Positions 1 through 7,968 of a DNA stretch of 31,172 nucleotides are shown here, one piece after another (within the stretch, counting starts at the first letter, position 1; each line of letters opens with the position of its first letter). The position numbers were made by a program, and so were the translations under genes. The stretch is from an uncultured Demequina sp. (lineage in GTDB: Bacteria > Actinomycetota > Actinomycetes > Actinomycetales > Demequinaceae), in NCBI GenBank assembly GCA_937925595.1, contig CALALQ010000296.1, positions 1 through 31,172 of the forward strand, written 5' to 3'. The notes beneath the pieces are model-generated. The model ran no database searches. It was not told the DNA's origin and was given only the letters and a program-made list of their open reading frames with translations.

Positions 1-64
1 TGGCCGAGAGGCGAGGCAGCGGCCTGCAAAGCCGTATACACGGGTTCGAATCCCGTACCCACCT
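1..64 (+). tRNA. tRNA-Cys (GCA), 5' end cut by the window edge
   Basis: The window opens inside a tRNA, at about the conserved T8, so the 5' acceptor strand is missing. The D-arm is followed by an anticodon stem with loop CTGCAAA, giving anticodon GCA at 26-28. The T-arm is ACGGG-TTCGAAT-CCCGT at 40-56. The 3' acceptor strand ACCCACC lies at 57-63 and the discriminator base is T at 64, as expected for cysteine tRNA. No CCA is encoded. Confidence 0.93.
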
Positions 65-83
65 CGCAGTACACCCCCACCTT

Positions 84-158
84 GGGCGATTGGCGCAGGG
101 GTAGCGCGCTTCCTTCACACGGAAGAGGTCACTGGTTCGATCCCAGTATCGCCCACCA
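84..158 (+). tRNA. tRNA-Val (CAC)
   Basis: This is a complete cloverleaf. The acceptor strand GGGCGAT (84-90) pairs with ATCGCCC (148-154). The anticodon stem is CTTCC/GGAAG with loop TTCACAC, giving anticodon CAC at 116-118. The T-arm is CTGG-TTCGATC-CCAG. The discriminator A155 is followed by an encoded CCA (156-158), which the upstream tRNA-Cys lacks. The two genes are 19 bp apart on the same strand and probably share one transcript. Confidence 0.95.
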
Positions 159-163
159 CTGAT

Positions 164-188
164 GCGGTCCCGCTGGGGCCGCTTTTTT
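164..188 (+). terminator. Rho-independent terminator of the tRNA transcript
   Basis: GCGGTCCC (164-171) pairs with GGGGCCGC (175-182), with one T-G wobble, around a 3-nt loop. Six T residues follow (183-188). It lies 5 bp after the tRNA-Val CCA and ends the tRNA transcript. It is the only textbook hairpin-plus-T-tract terminator I see in the window. Confidence 0.92.
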
Positions 189-219
189 CATGCCTGATGA
201 GGCCCGACGCTGTAGCTGG

Positions 220-1179
220 CTACGCTCCCCCGGACGCCGCATAGCCCACGATCATGGCGATGTGGTCCGCGTCAGGGATGGTCACCAGCTCGAACGTCGC
301 GGGCCGCAGCGGAACGTCGCGCGTCATGACGTGGTCGATCGCTACGATCGGGAACAGCTCGCGATTCACAGGGAAAGTGGGGCGGAATCCGGCGTCAAAG
401 CGGTCTGCGGCATCCACATAGCCCAGGCCCTCGATCTCACGGAACACCTTGTGGTCGCGGGAAGTGTTGAAGTCTCCGGCAACAATGACGGGGCCAGTGA
501 GCGCGGCGAGATCCTCCTTGAGCCAGGTCATCTCCTGCGCCCAGCCGTCGTGATTCGCGCCACCGGGAGCGCGAGGGTGGACCGCGAGGAACGTGATGTC
601 ATCGATGGGAGTTGACGCGACTGCAGCGATGTGGCCGGAGAGGTAGCCGTCGAGTTCGCGGACGCTCTTCAGCGGAAAGGTCGAGTACAGCGCCGTTCCA
701 GTGATCCCTGGCTCCGCAAGCACCTCCCCGTGCGGCAAGAGCCTGTCGATGCCTGCCGCGGACAAGGCGGCGGCACCTTCCGGGGTGATCTCCTGTACGG
801 ACAGCAGGTCCACGTCGTACTCGTCGATCATCGCGACGATCGCCGCGGCATCGCCCTTGCCGAACGTCATGTTCACCGTCGCGACGGTGACCACAGGCTC
901 TCCCCCGCCGCCTCCGCCCACATACAGCGGCGCGAGCCAGAACAGCCCCAGCGCGAGCATCGCCCCCGCCGCACCGGCAACAACCCAGGCGCGAAGCAGC
1001 AATGCCGCTATCAGCGGAACCACGCATGCGAACGTGATCCACGGGGTAATGGCCACGGCGACTATGAGCACACCGTTCTCAATACCGAACAGCCGCGCGA
1101 GCGTCGGGACAGCGAGCCCAACGACCATCGCGACCACCAGCCACCACGCGACCCGGCGCAGACCCCCCGTTTTCTTCAT
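220..1179 (-). CDS. Membrane-anchored endonuclease/exonuclease/phosphatase-family protein
   Basis: This 319-aa protein has a basic N-terminus, about three hydrophobic helices (residues 10-30, 35-60, 64-88), a glycine run, and then a metal-dependent phosphohydrolase domain of the EEP (DNase I-like) superfamily. Visible family motifs are N103 in VNMTF, E130 in SVQEI, H201, D236 and N238 in AGDFNT, D282-H283, and the terminal D305-H306. Substrates of this superfamily range from nucleic acids to phospholipids and phosphoinositides, and the sequence does not say which applies. A positive N-terminus and three helices would put the catalytic domain outside the cytoplasm (inference). No Shine-Dalgarno sequence precedes the ATG. 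It diverges from treY, with only 14 bp between the two start codons. Confidence 0.88.
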   Translation of the reverse strand: MKKTGGLRRVAWWLVVAMVVGLAVPTLARLFGIENGVLIVAVAITPWITFACVVPLIAALLLRAWVVAGAAGAMLALGLFWLAPLYVGGGGGGEPVVTVATVNMTFGKGDAAAIVAMIDEYDVDLLSVQEITPEGAAALSAAGIDRLLPHGEVLAEPGITGTALYSTFPLKSVRELDGYLSGHIAAVASTPIDDITFLAVHPRAPGGANHDGWAQEMTWLKEDLAALTGPVIVAGDFNTSRDHKVFREIEGLGYVDAADRFDAGFRPTFPVNRELFPIVAIDHVMTRDVPLRPATFELVTIPDADHIAMIVGYAASGGA

Positions 1180-1184
1180 GCGGC

Positions 1185-1191
1185 CACTCTG
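1185..1191. promoter_or_regulatory. Candidate overlapping bidirectional -10 element (EEP gene / treY)
   Basis: CACTCTG reads CACTCT on the + strand, 6 nt before the treY ATG at 1197. It reads CAGAGT on the - strand, 6 nt before the EEP-gene ATG at 1179. Both fit a relaxed -10 (A at position 2, T at position 6) with the spacing of leaderless transcripts. The first base is C rather than T, so each is weak. No -35 was recognised. This is inference from spacing only. Confidence 0.35.
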
Positions 1192-1193
1192 CC

Positions 1194-3719
1194 ATGATGG
1201 AACGAATGGTTGACGCAGCGCAGGACCGCTCCAGGCGACTGGGCCACCGCCCGGACGCCCCCGTGCCGGTGTCCACCTATCGCCTCCAGCTCACGCCGGA
1301 TTTCACACTGGCCGACGCTGCTGACAGGCTCGATTACTTCGTCGCCCTTGGCGTCACTCACCTGTATCTGAGTCCGATCCTCACGGCCTCTCCGGGATCG
1401 ACGCACTTCTACGACGTGGTGGACCACTCGCGCATCGACCCCGCCGTTGGCGGCGAAGAGGCGCTGCGCGACCTCGCATGGCGCGCCGGCGAGCGAGGCA
1501 TCGGCTTGATCGCGGACCTGGTTCCCAACCACATGGCCGTGCCCACCCCCGCGTATCACAACAAGGTGCTGTGGTCCGTGCTCGCACACGGCGACGCCTC
1601 GCCCTACGCTCACTGGTTCGACGTCGACTGGTCTAAGGGCGAACCCATGCTCATGCCCGTGCTGGGCCAGCGCATCGGCACCGTGCTTGCTGCGGGAGAG
1701 CTGACGCTCGACACGATGGTGGTGCCGGGCTTCGAGGACGACGGCGAAGTCCCAGTGCTGCGGTACTACGACCACGTCTTCCCCGTGCGCGCCGGCACGG
1801 AGAACCTGCCCATCGCGAGCCTTGTCGAGGAGCAGCACTACCGGCTCGCGTACTGGCGCGTGGCGAATGAGGAGCTCAACTACCGACGCTTCTTCGACGT
1901 CGGCTCCCTCGTGGCCGTGCGCGTCGAGGACCGCGATGTCTTCGACGCCACGCACGAACTGATCGTCTCGCTCGTCAATGACGGCACACTGGACGGCCTG
2001 CGCGTGGACCACCCGGACGGTCTCGCTGACCCCGCCACATACCTCCAGTGGCTCTCCGACGCCACGAACGGCGCGTGGATCGTCGTCGAGAAGATCCTCG
2101 AAGGCGAGGAGCGGCTGCCCTCCTCGTGGAAGACCGCGGGAACCACCGGCTACGACGCCTCGTGGCGCATTGGTGCCGCTCTGCGCGATCCCTCCGGAGC
2201 GTCGGACTTGGCGGCGACCATGTTCCGAGTCGCTGGCGACGCGATGGGAGCGCTGCCCGGCATCATCGATGAGGCGAAGCGAGAGATCGTGAGCCAGTCG
2301 CTCGCGTCCGAGATGCGACGCCTGTCGTCGATCGCCCACCGCATCTGCACCACGGATGTGCGGCTGCGCGACCACACGTGGAGCGCGCTCTACGACTGTC
2401 TCACGACGCTCGTGGTCACGTTCGACCGCTACCGCTCGTACGTGGTTCCGGGCACCAAGCCCAAGCCGATGTCGCTTGAAGCGATTGCCGCCGCGGCCGA
2501 TCGCGCCAGGGAGCGGCTCGACCCCGAGCGCCACGAGACCCTCGACGTGGTGGTTGACCTGCTGCGAGGCGCCGAGGTGGGCAGCGCGGGAAAGACTCTT
2601 GACGCCGATCGTGCGGAACTCATCACTCGCTTCCAGCAGGCCTGCGGCGCCGTCATGGCCAAGGGCGTCGAGGACACCGCCTACTACCGATGGACGCACC
2701 TGTTGTCGCTGTGCGAGGTGGGCTCCCCTGCCGGCCAGTTCCACCTCGCGCCCGCGGCGCTGCACGGCTGGGCGGCCGAGCGGCAGATCGCCTTCCCCCA
2801 TGCGATGACGTGCCTCACGACGCATGACACCAAGCGATCGGAAGATGTCCGAGCCCGCTTGGGAGTGCTGAGTGAGTACGCGACCGATTGGGACGAGTTC
2901 GTCACGCGCATGCAGCACCATACGGAGCCCATGCGGCCACTCGAGCTCGACGGTCGCATGGAGAACCTCTGGTGGCAGATCCTGGTCGCCACCGCCGACG
3001 AGGACGACCTCATGCAGTGGGACCGCCTTGAGGGCTACCTCATCAAGGCGATGCGCGAGGCGAAGACCTTCACCACGTGGACCTCCCCCAACGAGCACTA
3101 CGAGAACCAGGTGCTGTGGTTCGCGCATGCGACCCATTCGGACCCCACGGTGCGCGAGCACGTGCTGGGCTGGCACCAGCACCGAGTGGCCGCCACTCGC
3201 GCCGCGGTGCTGTCGCAGAAGGTGCTCGCGCTCACGCTTCCCGGCGTTCCCGACATCTACCAGGGCACGGAGTCGCTCGCCCCATCACTCGTGGACCCCG
3301 ACAACCGCAGGCCCGTCGACTTCGACGATCTCGCGGCGCGGCTCACCCGCCTGCGCCGCCGCGCCAAGCCGCGCACCCTCGCCGACGAGAAGCTCCTCAT
3401 CACCTCCCGCACGCTCGCCGCGCGCAAGGCACATCGCGACGCGTTCGTAGGCCCAGAGGCCGGCTACCACGCCCTCGCCTCCTCCTCCGGCCACGCGATC
3501 GTCTTCTCCCGCACCAAGGCAGACGCCGACGCTGTGGTGACCGTCGCGACGCGCGTCGCCGCGGAGGTGGAGCGCCTTGGCGGCTGGCATGAGCACACCG
3601 TGCAGCTGCCAGAGGGACGCTGGAAGGACGCGTTCACCGGTACGGAGATCGATGGAGGCACCACACCCATCGCTCCGCTGCTCAAGACCTATCCCGTGGC
3701 CCTCCTGGTGCGCGCATGA
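1194..3719 (+). CDS. treY: Malto-oligosyltrehalose synthase (TreY)
   Basis: This glycoside hydrolase family 13 enzyme isomerises the reducing-end alpha-1,4 bond of a malto-oligosaccharide to alpha-1,1, making maltooligosyl-trehalose in the cytoplasm. It is 841 aa, in the family range. Family motifs are STYRLQL (27-33), the ALGVTHLYLSPIL strand, HFYDVVDHSRIDPAVGGEE (71-89), ADLVPNHMAV (107-116), nucleophile D272 in LRVDHPDGL, acid/base E299 in VVEKIL, AKGVEDTAYYRW, and THDTKRSEDVRARL with the third acidic residue. ATGs occur at 1194, 1197 and 1206. No Shine-Dalgarno sequence is visible, and 1197 fits a leaderless start. It overlaps treZ by ATGA, so the two are translationally coupled. No treX (debranching enzyme) lies in the window. 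Confidence 0.96.
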   Translation: MMERMVDAAQDRSRRLGHRPDAPVPVSTYRLQLTPDFTLADAADRLDYFVALGVTHLYLSPILTASPGSTHFYDVVDHSRIDPAVGGEEALRDLAWRAGERGIGLIADLVPNHMAVPTPAYHNKVLWSVLAHGDASPYAHWFDVDWSKGEPMLMPVLGQRIGTVLAAGELTLDTMVVPGFEDDGEVPVLRYYDHVFPVRAGTENLPIASLVEEQHYRLAYWRVANEELNYRRFFDVGSLVAVRVEDRDVFDATHELIVSLVNDGTLDGLRVDHPDGLADPATYLQWLSDATNGAWIVVEKILEGEERLPSSWKTAGTTGYDASWRIGAALRDPSGASDLAATMFRVAGDAMGALPGIIDEAKREIVSQSLASEMRRLSSIAHRICTTDVRLRDHTWSALYDCLTTLVVTFDRYRSYVVPGTKPKPMSLEAIAAAADRARERLDPERHETLDVVVDLLRGAEVGSAGKTLDADRAELITRFQQACGAVMAKGVEDTAYYRWTHLLSLCEVGSPAGQFHLAPAALHGWAAERQIAFPHAMTCLTTHDTKRSEDVRARLGVLSEYATDWDEFVTRMQHHTEPMRPLELDGRMENLWWQILVATADEDDLMQWDRLEGYLIKAMREAKTFTTWTSPNEHYENQVLWFAHATHSDPTVREHVLGWHQHRVAATRAAVLSQKVLALTLPGVPDIYQGTESLAPSLVDPDNRRPVDFDDLAARLTRLRRRAKPRTLADEKLLITSRTLAARKAHRDAFVGPEAGYHALASSSGHAIVFSRTKADADAVVTVATRVAAEVERLGGWHEHTVQLPEGRWKDAFTGTEIDGGTTPIAPLLKTYPVALLVRA

Positions 3720-5404
3720 AGGCCGATGTCTGGGCACCGTATGCCACAAGCGTGACATGTCGCACGCTCGGCGAAGACGTGCCACTCGAGCAGGACGCTG
3801 GCGGCTGGTGGCGCGGCCCCGAGCTCGCGAACGGCCAGGACTACGCCTTTGTCGTGGACGGCGAGGGCCCGTTCCCCGATCCCCGCTCGCCGCGCCAGCC
3901 GCATGGCGTCCACGGGGCATCCCAAGCCTTCGACACCGGCGCCTTCGCATGGACGGACGGCGACTGGAAAGGCCGCGACGCAAGAGGCGCGGTGTTCTAC
4001 GAACTCCACGTGGGCACCTTCACACCAGAGGGCACTCTCGATGCGGCGGCAGCCGCACTCCCCCGGCTCGCAGACATCGGCATCGAGATGGTCGAACTCA
4101 TGCCGCTTGCGCCCATGCCGGGGACCCGCGGCTGGGGCTACGACGGCGTGTCGCTCTACGCGGTCTATGAGCAGTACGGCGGACCGGCGGCTCTGCAGCG
4201 CTTCGTGGACGCGGCCCACGCGCTCGGGCTCGCCGTGGCCCTTGACGTGGTCTACAACCACCTGGGTCCGGACGGCAACTACCTCGCCAAGTTCGGCCCC
4301 TACTTCACGGACGCACACCACACACCGTGGGGCTCCGCGATCAACCTCGATCAGCCGGGCAGCGCCCAGGTGCGTCGGTACATCGTTGACTGCGCATTGC
4401 GCTGGTTCCGCGACTTCCACATCGACGCCCTGCGCATCGACGCTGTGCACGCGTTCAAGGACGACTCTCCTCAGCACCTCTTGGCGCAACTGAGCCTCGA
4501 GACCGCGGGCCTAGCCGCGGCGCTGGGGCGCCCGCTGTCGCTCGTTGCCGAAAGCGACCTCAACGACCCCGCCATGGTGACGCCGCTGCGCTACGGCGGC
4601 CTTGGTCAGACCGCCCAATGGTCCGATGACATTCATCACGCGCTCCACGCCTACCTCACGCAAGAGCGCGAAGGGCTCTACAAGGCCTTCGGCAGCGTCG
4701 AGACGCTCGATAAGGCCTATCGCAAGGTGTTCGTCCAGGACGGCGGATTCTCGGAGTTCAGGGGCAGGAACTGGGGCTTCCCCGTCCCCGACGACATGGA
4801 CCGTCGACGCTTCGTCGCCTTCGCCGCGAACCATGATCAGGTGGGCAATCGGGCGATCGGTGATCGAGCGTCGGCCACCGTTAGTCCGGGCACCCAGGCC
4901 GCGGCGCTGGCTCTGGTGCTGCTGTCACCGTTCACTCCCCTGATCTTCCAGGGCGACGAATACGGCGAGACGCGGCCATTCCCGTTCTTCAGCGACCACG
5001 AAGGTGAGCTCGGGAAGGCCGTCACGGAAGGACGCTTCAAGGAGTTCGCGGGCCACGGTTGGGACGAGGGCGCCAAGGTGCCCGATCCCCAGGCGGAGGA
5101 GACGTTCCGCTCCGCAATTCTTGACCCGGAGGGCGGCAGCGAGGCGATCCGCGACTGGTTCGCGCAGTGCATCGCCCTGCGGCCCCACACTCTCGAATGG
5201 GGAGCGTGGGCCGCCCATCCTGTCTCCATCTCCGAGGCCGCCCCTCGCCAGCTCACGATGACCGGCCCGGTCCGCGTTCATGCGAACCTCTCGGACGAGC
5301 CGCTAGCGTGTGAAGGGCGGCCTGCGGCCGTATTCGGCGAGGTCGCCGTGACGGACTCGGGATTCACCCTCGCGCCCGACGCTGTGGCCCTGGTTATTGC
5401 CTGA
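3716..5404 (+). CDS. treZ: Malto-oligosyltrehalose trehalohydrolase (TreZ)
   Basis: This enzyme hydrolyses the alpha-1,4 bond next to the terminal alpha,alpha-trehalose made by TreY and releases free trehalose. It is 562 aa. An N-terminal beta-sandwich (about 1-85) is followed by a GH13 barrel. Motifs are FYELHVGTFTPEG (94-106), ELMPLAPMPGTRGWGYDG (127-144), DVVYNHLGPDGNYL (177-190), nucleophile D242 in ALRIDAVHAF, acid/base E279 in VAESD, third acidic D374 in NHDQVGNR, and FQGDEYGE. The start ATG overlaps the treY stop as ATGA, which fixes it. The pair converts glycogen or maltodextrin ends to trehalose, a compatible solute. TreZ and the following ppk2 are separated by 11 bp. Confidence 0.96.
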   Translation: MKADVWAPYATSVTCRTLGEDVPLEQDAGGWWRGPELANGQDYAFVVDGEGPFPDPRSPRQPHGVHGASQAFDTGAFAWTDGDWKGRDARGAVFYELHVGTFTPEGTLDAAAAALPRLADIGIEMVELMPLAPMPGTRGWGYDGVSLYAVYEQYGGPAALQRFVDAAHALGLAVALDVVYNHLGPDGNYLAKFGPYFTDAHHTPWGSAINLDQPGSAQVRRYIVDCALRWFRDFHIDALRIDAVHAFKDDSPQHLLAQLSLETAGLAAALGRPLSLVAESDLNDPAMVTPLRYGGLGQTAQWSDDIHHALHAYLTQEREGLYKAFGSVETLDKAYRKVFVQDGGFSEFRGRNWGFPVPDDMDRRRFVAFAANHDQVGNRAIGDRASATVSPGTQAAALALVLLSPFTPLIFQGDEYGETRPFPFFSDHEGELGKAVTEGRFKEFAGHGWDEGAKVPDPQAEETFRSAILDPEGGSEAIRDWFAQCIALRPHTLEWGAWAAHPVSISEAAPRQLTMTGPVRVHANLSDEPLACEGRPAAVFGEVAVTDSGFTLAPDAVALVIA

Positions 5405-5415
5405 GGAGGCCCCGC

Positions 5416-6288
5416 ATGGGCAAGGGTTGGGAGCAGCATCCCTCACAGTCGCTGCGCGCCGGTGCCGACTGGTCGATCGCGGACTTCGATCCTGACTCGA
5501 CGCCGGGCTTTGATGGCAGCCGGAAGGATGCCGAGGAGCTCATGGCTCGCCAGGGAGAGCACCTGTCCCTGCTCCAAGAGAAACTGTTCGCGCACGGACG
5601 CACCGGCGGGAAGCACTCCGTGCTGCTCGTGCTGCAGGGCATGGACACCGCGGGCAAAGGCGGGATAGTGCGTCACGTGCTGGGCATGGTGGACCCCCAG
5701 GGCGTGGCGCTGCGCTCTTTTGGCGCACCCACCGCGGAGGAGAAGTCCCACCACTACCTGTGGCGCATCCGCAATGCGCTGCCGCCTGCGGGCAGGATCG
5801 GCGTCTTCGATCGCTCTCACTACGAAGACGTGCTGGTCGTTCGCGTCAACGGCCTTGTCGCCGGCGAGCCGTGGGAGGAGCGCTACGCGGAGATCAACGA
5901 GTTTGAGGCGGAGGTCGCAGCTGCCGGCACTGTCATCGTGAAATGCGCGCTGCTCATCTCCCCTGAGGAGCAGTATCAGCGCCTGCGCGAGCGGCTTGAG
6001 CGCCCCGACAAGCACTGGAAGTTCAACCCCAGCGACATCGATGAGCGCAAGCACTGGCACGCGTATCAGGAGGCCTACGAGGCAGCGATCCGCGCCACCT
6101 CCACCGAGACTGCACCGTGGCATGTGATCCCCGCCGACAACAAATGGTTCGCTCGCCTCGCGGTCACCGAGCTGCTGCTCAAGGCTCTCGAGTCACTCGA
6201 ACTCGGCTGGCCGCTTGCCGACTTCAACGTGGACGAGGAGCTTGCTCGCCTCGATGAACTGGGCGAGGGCGCCCCGCCTGCCGCGTAG
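5416..6288 (+). CDS. PPK2-family polyphosphate kinase (polyphosphate:nucleotide phosphotransferase)
   Basis: PPK2 enzymes move phosphate between polyphosphate and nucleoside mono- or diphosphates. This 290-aa protein is a single-domain member. It has Walker A GMDTAGKGG (75-83), Walker B-like FDRSHYEDVLVVRV (131-144), and the lid segment SPEEQYQRLRERLERPDKHW with its arginines. The start has a strong Shine-Dalgarno (GAGGAGG, 4-5 nt before the ATG) and lies 11 bp after treZ. It is therefore probably the third gene of a treYZ-ppk2 operon. Whether it prefers AMP, ADP or GDP cannot be read from the sequence. Its 3' end is 3 bp from the convergent zapE stop, with no terminator hairpin between. Confidence 0.93.
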   Translation: MGKGWEQHPSQSLRAGADWSIADFDPDSTPGFDGSRKDAEELMARQGEHLSLLQEKLFAHGRTGGKHSVLLVLQGMDTAGKGGIVRHVLGMVDPQGVALRSFGAPTAEEKSHHYLWRIRNALPPAGRIGVFDRSHYEDVLVVRVNGLVAGEPWEERYAEINEFEAEVAAAGTVIVKCALLISPEEQYQRLRERLERPDKHWKFNPSDIDERKHWHAYQEAYEAAIRATSTETAPWHVIPADNKWFARLAVTELLLKALESLELGWPLADFNVDEELARLDELGEGAPPAA

Positions 6289-6291
6289 GAC

Positions 6292-7263
6292 TCAGTCTCC
6301 GCCCGCCGTCATCGCCGCGAGGCGCGACAGCGCGCGCAGATACTTCTTGCGGTACCCACCAGCGAGCATGTCCTCAGCGAACACCTCACCAAGCGGCTGC
6401 CCCGAGGCGACGATGCGCACGTCCGCGTCGTACAGGCGGTCGACGAGCATCACGAAGCGCAGCGCCTGGTTCTGATCCGCAAGCGGCTCCACTGCGCGCA
6501 GCCCCAGCACCTTCACACCCTCGATGTACGCCGCATAGCGGGAGGGATGCACCTTCGCGAGGTCCGCGATGAGCTCGCTCCAGTCCTCCGCGACTGCCCC
6601 TTCGCTGCTCTCGACGGCGGTCACTTCGCGGTCCGTGACCGGCGGCGCGATCGCCCTCGCCTCACGGTGGCGATAGTCGGGGCCGTCGATCGTCACCACG
6701 GTGAAGCGAGAGGACAGCGACTGGATCTCGCGCTTGAAATCGTCTGCCGCGAAGCGGCCCTGCCCCAAGGCTCCCGGTGGCGTGTTGGAGGTCGCTGCCA
6801 AGGCGACCCCAGCGTCGGCCAGTTCCCGCATGAGGCGAGCCATGAGCAGCGTGTCGCCGGGATCGTCGAGTTCGAACTCGTCGATGCACACCAGGCGGAA
6901 GCTTGACAGCGCCTCCCTGGCCGGCGCGAAGCCCAGTGCGCCCACGAGGCTCGTGTATTCGAGGAAGGTGCCGAACAGTGCTCGGCCGCCCACCTCATGC
7001 GCCATGGCGGTCAGCAGGTGGGTCTTGCCTACGCCAAAGCCGCCATCCAGGTACAGGCCAGTTCCGCCGGAGCGGCGACGCATGCCCGACGCTCCCTTGG
7101 CGAAGTCCCGCGCGGCGCCCAACGCTTGGGCCTGGCTGGGAAACTCGGGATCGGGCCGGTACGAGGAGAAGGTCGCGTGGGCGAAGTGCGGCGGGGGTGC
7201 GAGGCTCGCGACGAGTTCACTGGCCGCGGGCGCGGGGCGACGGCCTACAAGGCGAGCATGCAT
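6292..7263 (-). CDS. zapE: Cell division protein ZapE (AFG1-like ATPase)
   Basis: This 323-aa P-loop ATPase belongs to the AFG1/ZapE family. Proteobacterial ZapE associates with the Z-ring; the actinobacterial role is less defined. Visible motifs are Walker A GGFGVGKTH (74-82), Walker B LVCIDEFEL (124-132), and a sensor-1-like AATSNTPP segment. A C-terminal region carries FVMLVDRLYD. No Shine-Dalgarno precedes the ATG, but TAGGCT lies 8 nt upstream, consistent with a leaderless mRNA. The divergent neighbour is a RibD-like reductase. The same pairing occurs, as I recall, in Mycobacterium tuberculosis (Rv2670c/Rv2671). Confidence 0.92.
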   Translation of the reverse strand: MHARLVGRRPAPAASELVASLAPPPHFAHATFSSYRPDPEFPSQAQALGAARDFAKGASGMRRRSGGTGLYLDGGFGVGKTHLLTAMAHEVGGRALFGTFLEYTSLVGALGFAPAREALSSFRLVCIDEFELDDPGDTLLMARLMRELADAGVALAATSNTPPGALGQGRFAADDFKREIQSLSSRFTVVTIDGPDYRHREARAIAPPVTDREVTAVESSEGAVAEDWSELIADLAKVHPSRYAAYIEGVKVLGLRAVEPLADQNQALRFVMLVDRLYDADVRIVASGQPLGEVFAEDMLAGGYRKKYLRALSRLAAMTAGGD

Positions 7264-7270
7264 GATGGCC

Positions 7271-7277
7271 TAGCCTA
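7271..7277. promoter_or_regulatory. Overlapping divergent -10 elements (zapE / reductase)
   Basis: TAGCCTA contains TAGCCT on the + strand (7271-7276), facing the reductase, and TAGGCT on the - strand (7277-7272), facing zapE. Both match the TAnnnT consensus. The zapE copy sits 8 nt before its ATG. The reductase copy is 26 nt before its ATG, which has its own ribosome binding site. No -35 is evident. Function is inferred. Confidence 0.5.
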
Positions 7278-7302
7278 ATTGGGCGCGCGAAGGGAGCTGA
7301 GC

Positions 7303-7968
7303 ATGGAGCCAGGCAGCCTCGTCACCGAGGACGGCGAGATCATCGCTCCCGACCCTGCAGAACGGCGACTGCGCGAGCTGTACCGCCGTTCCGCGACCAA
7401 GGCGATGCGCGTGTCGATGATCCGAGCAGCCGACGGCGGCGCGGTGGGTCGCGACGGCACGGCTCGCACGCTCAATGGCCCCGAGGACTTGCGGATTCTG
7501 CGTACCAATCGCTCCCTCGCGGACGTGGTCATCGTCGGCGCGCAGACGGCGCGCGTGGACGCGTACGGCGACATCCGACTGGGCCCCTCGCTCGTCGCCG
7601 AACGTGAGGCGTGCGGGCAGTCGCGGCTCCCGGACCTCGCGATCATCACGCGCGACCCGCAGCGGGTTCCTCAGGGTCTGGATCCGGAGCGCACGTGGAT
7701 CTTCACGACCGTCGACTTGCCCGAGATCGTGGACACCTTGTGGGAGGCCGGCCATCGGCACCTGCTGTGCGAGGGCGGCCCCGCAATCGCCCGGCTCGCC
7801 ATCGCAAGTGGACTCGTTGACGACTACTGCCTCACGACCTCCCCCTACCCTTCCGGGCCGGGGCCCATGGTGCCGGATGTGCCCGCCCAGATGCAGCGAA
7901 CCCGCCACCTCGAGGGCGGCGGGTTCGTGATGGAGCGCTGGAGCGCGGCTCCGGCAGCTGCGGACTAG
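7303..7968 (+). CDS. Pyrimidine reductase / dihydrofolate reductase-fold protein (RibD C-terminal family)
   Basis: This 221-aa protein has the RibD C-terminal/DHFR fold, which uses NADPH to reduce a pterin- or pyrimidine-like substrate. Recognisable pieces are VSMIRAADGGAVG near the N-terminus, ADVVIVGAQTARVD for the nucleotide-binding strand-loop, and LLCEGGPAIARLAIASGLVDD for the second glycine-rich loop. There is no deaminase domain, so it is not a complete bifunctional RibD. ATG 7303 is chosen because AGGGAG lies 6 nt upstream; a TTG at 7279 in the same frame has no ribosome binding site. I recall that the M. tuberculosis homologue Rv2671 has dihydrofolate reductase activity, so a folate role is as likely as riboflavin. 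Its stop overlaps the gnd stop in the tetranucleotide CTAG. Confidence 0.87.
   Translation: MEPGSLVTEDGEIIAPDPAERRLRELYRRSATKAMRVSMIRAADGGAVGRDGTARTLNGPEDLRILRTNRSLADVVIVGAQTARVDAYGDIRLGPSLVAEREACGQSRLPDLAIITRDPQRVPQGLDPERTWIFTTVDLPEIVDTLWEAGHRHLLCEGGPAIARLAIASGLVDDYCLTTSPYPSGPGPMVPDVPAQMQRTRHLEGGGFVMERWSAAPAAAD

Noticed and set aside
1..188. tRNA pair as an integration site for a mobile element
   Set aside because: No integrase, direct repeat of a tRNA 3' end, or atypical cargo follows. Downstream genes are ordinary chromosomal genes.
1176..3182. A 668-codon open frame on the - strand, antisense to treY
   Set aside because: Low-complexity Arg/Val/Gly composition and complete overlap with a textbook TreY. 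A GC-codon-bias shadow.
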